A program made the translations under genes and the position numbers. From assembly GCA_934597465.1 (NCBI GenBank), contig CAKTSC010000003.1, forward strand, positions 1 to 25,801: 25,801 nucleotides of DNA, read 5' to 3'. Origin of the DNA: an uncultured Dysosmobacter sp. (GTDB lineage Bacteria; Bacillota; Clostridia; Oscillospirales; Oscillospiraceae). The stretch's first letter is position 1. Every line of letters begins with the position of its first letter. The notes under the pieces are model-generated. The model was not told where the DNA came from. It ran no database searches and worked only from the letters and a program-made list of their open reading frames with translations. Positions 22,955-25,801 of this stretch are shown in pieces.

Positions 22955-25666
22955 ATGACCATCTACAAGACCCTCTCCCTGGCTTCCGGCGGGGGCATCT
23001 CCCGGAACCGGCAGGCCGCGCAGGCGCGGAACACCGCCACGGTGCTCATTGGCCTGGGCGGCACCGGCATCGATGCCCTGCGCACCGTCAAGACCCAGGT
23101 CTACCAGCACCTCCAGCCCGACGACCCCGATGCCGTCCGCCCCGAATACGCCCACATCCGCTTCCTGGGCATCGACACCGCCGCCGGGGAGCATTTCTCT
23201 CGGTGGAGCGATGGGGAATTTGCGCGGGACGGCCTGCTCCCCCTGGATCGGACGGAGTATTTCTCCATTGCCATCCGGGACGTAAAGATGAAGCATAAGC
23301 TGGCGCCGGAAAACCGCCATGACCTGGATTGGCTCCGCTGGGAGGACATCTCTGCTCCCAACCTCAGCATGGCGGGGGCCGGCGGCATCCGCCAGGTGGG
23401 CCGCTTCCTGCTGATGGATAAGTCTGAGGAGTTTGCGGCCCGCCTGGAGACGGAGATCCGCCTTGCCAAGCAGGGCCTCAATTCCCCTGAGATCAATATC
23501 CACATCTTCTCCGGCCTCAGCGGCGGTACCGGCTCCGGCTGTTTCCTGGATGTCTGCTATCTTGTCCGGGATGTCCTGGCGCGCTGCTTCCCGGAGAACA
23601 CCGCCACCGTCTCCGGCTGCTTCTATCTCCCGGATGTCAACTTGGACCGGGTTCCTCCCAGCGATATATCTGCCCGGACGTACATCCCCAGGAACGGCTG
23701 CGCCGCCCTGCGGGAGCTGGACTACTGCATGGGCTTCCCCGGCAACGGCGGCGGCTTCACCCAGGAGTATCAGCGCCACCGCATGGTGGACTGGAAGGAG
23801 CCCCCGGTGGATCTCTGCTTCCTCCTGGGCGCCACCGATTCCAAGGCCGTTGTACGCCCGAACGCTTATGAATACGCCATGCGCGTAACGGCCGAGTTCC
23901 TTCTGACGCTTCTGGCAGATAACCAGGCGCAGCCGGGACTTTGCACCCTGCGGCGCTATGCCGGTGCATGCTTTTCGCAGTTGGAGCATGCGTTCCCGGA
24001 CTGCGGAAACATCCGTTACTGCACCCTGGGCGGCGCGGCGGCGGAGATCCCCCACCGGGAGATCAACACCTACCTGGCCTCCCAACTCTTTGAACAGTTC
24101 GGCGCCATCCAGTGGAACATCCCCACCCAGGGCGATGTGGAGGCCCTGGCCATCCAGGCCCTGGCCAAAGACGCCCAGAGCGCCGGCGGCATCTATGAGT
24201 CCCTGCTCCGGGAGCTCCGGGAGAACGCCGGGGATGATTACGCTCCCTACCAAGGCGGCTGGAAGTCCGTCCGGGATTGCGGCAACTCTGAACTTGTGAC
24301 CAGCTACACCGGCCAGACCACGAAAAAGCTGACGCTGCTGAAAGCCAACGCCAAGAGAATGGTGGAGCCGGAGAACAAGGACTCCCTCCTGGGCCGTCTG
24401 CAAGCCCAGCTGGCCCTGGTGATCCGGGATATTGACCGGGGCCCCACCTTTGCGTATGGGCTGCTTTCTGCAGCCCAGGATCACAATCTTAGGAACCTCA
24501 TTAAGGGTCTCGAAAAAGAGAACAGAGCCCGTTGGGAGCAGGAAAGCATCCAGACTAAGGGGCTCCAGGATGATTACGACAATGCTAAGGCAAACTTTGA
24601 CGCAGACGCAAACTGCACAGGAGTGCTTGCTGGGCTCAAGGCTTCGAAACTTTTCCAGACGTATGAGTGGTATCTGATGGTGCTGAACCAGCATGAGCTT
24701 GCCTTGAATGTTTACGCAGAAATGGATGAAGTCCTCAGAACCCTGCTCGAACAGGTGGAAAAAGTCACCGGCGGCTACTACGCCAAGCTCAGCCGGGTGA
24801 TGGACAATCTCATCGAGACCTTCATCGAAAACCGCGCTGCCCTGGCCAGCCCGGGAGTTCTTAACGGCACGGATGGCTTTGCCACTCCCATGATGACCAT
24901 CGCTGACCTGAAACAGCCCCTGGATGCTGAGGTGAATAAACTGAACATCCCCAATATGCTGGACGCCTTTGTGTCGGAGCTTCTGGCCAATGAGGATGCG
25001 TGGATCAACGAGGACGAGAACAAAATTACCCGGCTGGTGACGAAATTCTTTGTCGAGAAGGCATTCAAAGGCTATGCTGACCGCAGCATCACGGCTTTCC
25101 TGCAGGATAAGTACAATACGACCAATGTTGACCAACTGACCAATAAGGTCTACGACAACTGGATGTTGCCGCTGATTGAGCAGGCGAGTCCGCTCTTTTA
25201 CTTCGATGGTGCCGTTTGGGGGGAAGATGCTACTGCCCGGCTGTCCTTCCTCTCCGTCCCCACTGCCTCCGCCCCCGTGACGGCCGCGGCCCAGGCGCTG
25301 AATATGAATGACCCGGCCTGGACGCTCATGGCCAGCGCGTTCCCTGACCGTGTCAGCGCCGTCTGGCTCGGGATCGGCCTCCCCATCCGCGCCCACCGTG
25401 ACTGCAAAAACTGGGAACGCGCGTATTGCGGCGGATCCCTCTCCGCCGGCCGCCACTCCTACGAGGGCAAGCCCATCCCCGGCATGCCCCTCGACGACTG
25501 GCGCAAGCTCCCGCCCCTGATCCCCGACTGGGAGCGGAGCGATTCTCCCCACCGGGACAGCGAGCCCGCCGCTCCCGCCCCTCACTCCCGCCAGGACAAC
25601 GAATCCACCGAACCCGCCCGCCCCGCGCCCCAGTCGGAGCAGGCGCCTCCCAACGAAACGGAGTAA
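22955..25666 (+). CDS. Tubulin/FtsZ-like GTPase (Tubulin_2 type), short paralogue
   Basis: The 903-residue product is a clear paralogue of the 1162-residue protein at 5141. Both share the N-terminus (SGGGI), the T1-like IGLGGTGIDALR (32-43), FLGIDTAA (70-77), long blocks such as EINTYLAS and IPTQGDVE, and YEGKPxxGM...DDWRKLP near the end. The tubulin signature loop is the exact SGGTGSG (189-195). Similarity ends at about residue 850. The long copy continues with some 300 helical residues; this one ends in a disordered Pro/Glu/Ser tail (PAAPAPHSRQDNESTEPARP). AAAGGAG precedes the ATG. Parts are lower in GC than neighbours (24480-24680). The two probably co-assemble or form separate polymers with different partners; that is inference. 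Confidence 0.85.
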   Translation: MTIYKTLSLASGGGISRNRQAAQARNTATVLIGLGGTGIDALRTVKTQVYQHLQPDDPDAVRPEYAHIRFLGIDTAAGEHFSRWSDGEFARDGLLPLDRTEYFSIAIRDVKMKHKLAPENRHDLDWLRWEDISAPNLSMAGAGGIRQVGRFLLMDKSEEFAARLETEIRLAKQGLNSPEINIHIFSGLSGGTGSGCFLDVCYLVRDVLARCFPENTATVSGCFYLPDVNLDRVPPSDISARTYIPRNGCAALRELDYCMGFPGNGGGFTQEYQRHRMVDWKEPPVDLCFLLGATDSKAVVRPNAYEYAMRVTAEFLLTLLADNQAQPGLCTLRRYAGACFSQLEHAFPDCGNIRYCTLGGAAAEIPHREINTYLASQLFEQFGAIQWNIPTQGDVEALAIQALAKDAQSAGGIYESLLRELRENAGDDYAPYQGGWKSVRDCGNSELVTSYTGQTTKKLTLLKANAKRMVEPENKDSLLGRLQAQLALVIRDIDRGPTFAYGLLSAAQDHNLRNLIKGLEKENRARWEQESIQTKGLQDDYDNAKANFDADANCTGVLAGLKASKLFQTYEWYLMVLNQHELALNVYAEMDEVLRTLLEQVEKVTGGYYAKLSRVMDNLIETFIENRAALASPGVLNGTDGFATPMMTIADLKQPLDAEVNKLNIPNMLDAFVSELLANEDAWINEDENKITRLVTKFFVEKAFKGYADRSITAFLQDKYNTTNVDQLTNKVYDNWMLPLIEQASPLFYFDGAVWGEDATARLSFLSVPTASAPVTAAAQALNMNDPAWTLMASAFPDRVSAVWLGIGLPIRAHRDCKNWERAYCGGSLSAGRHSYEGKPIPGMPLDDWRKLPPLIPDWERSDSPHRDSEPAAPAPHSRQDNESTEPARPAPQSEQAPPNETE

Positions 25667-25672
25667 GCTTCT

Positions 25673-25801
25673 ATGAGATGTCAGAAATGCGGCCGCCTGG
25701 CGCCGGGCGCGGCCCGGCTCTGTCCCCAGTGCGCCCGGGCGGCCGCCCGGCGGCCCTCCGGCGTCCGGCCCTCCGGGGCCGGGCCCCGGCCGCCCGCCAC
25801 G
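25673..25801 (+). CDS. Zinc-ribbon protein, cut by the window end
   Basis: The 43 visible residues begin MRCQKCGRLAPGAARLCPQC, a compact zinc ribbon with two CxxC knuckles (C3/C6 and C17/C20). The stretch that follows is rich in Arg, Pro and Gly (RRPSGVRPSGAGPRPP). ATG 25673 lies 6 bp after the stop of the tubulin-like gene, so it belongs to the same array. The domain and membrane content of the rest cannot be seen. No ribosome-binding site is strong; translation may depend on the upstream gene. Confidence 0.65.
   Translation, partial: MRCQKCGRLAPGAARLCPQCARAAARRPSGVRPSGAGPRPPAT

Noticed and set aside
19851..25801. A complete type IV secretion or conjugation system
   Set aside because: Only a coupling-type ATPase and a possible partner are present; no VirB4, relaxase, channel or pilin gene is visible in the window.
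1..25801. CRISPR arrays, tRNA or rRNA genes, insertion sequences and prophage attachment sites
   Set aside because: I saw no regularly spaced repeats, cloverleaf-like sequence, transposase motifs or flanking direct repeats. The only long repeats are the two tubulin-like genes.

Overview
The window is GC-rich, densely coded DNA, probably from a high-GC Clostridia bacterium of the Oscillospirales type found in the gut. The reasons are strong AGGAGG ribosome-binding sites, a LysM/M23 cell-wall hydrolase, a PspC-type small protein, a CmpB-like Firmicutes membrane protein and an XRE regulator of a type common in that group. The taxon is inferred from gene content and composition only.

Left edge (1-2400): the 3' part of a secreted LysM-G5-M23 peptidoglycan hydrolase ends at a strong hairpin terminator. 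A small minus-strand cluster follows: a CmpB-like membrane protein gene broken by an apparent one-base frameshift, a 55-residue membrane protein and a 64-residue PspC protein. A non-coding stretch (about 2041-2600) holds a near-consensus plus-strand promoter at 2363-2391.

Main locus (2604-25801, all plus strand, continuing past the window): an XRE regulator is followed by at least 15 tightly packed genes, several joined by ATGA overlaps. In order they encode a secreted, membrane-anchored VWA protein; a 1162-residue tubulin/FtsZ-like protein; two coupled proteins of unknown function; a zinc-ribbon P-loop GTPase; a GAP1-like protein; a degenerate protein kinase; a Sel1-repeat membrane protein; a polytopic membrane protein; a GGHLIG-type DNA/RNA endonuclease of the kind found at the ends of LXG toxins; a VirD4/TraG-like ATPase; a second protein that looks like a coupling ATPase without its P-loop; a Pro/Arg-rich two-TM protein; a second tubulin-like paralogue (903 residues); and the start of a zinc-ribbon protein.

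Working model (inference): this is one multi-component NTP-driven machine at the membrane. The VWA protein would sense or adhere outside, the two tubulin-like proteins would form a polymer or scaffold, the GTPase and GAP1 protein with the pseudokinase would act as a switch, and the VirD4-like pump would handle the nuclease, either as a delivered effector or as an intracellular defence effector. Its parts resemble families known from NTP-dependent bacterial conflict systems (GTPase plus GAP1, VWA, tubulin-like), but I do not recognise this combination as a characterised system.
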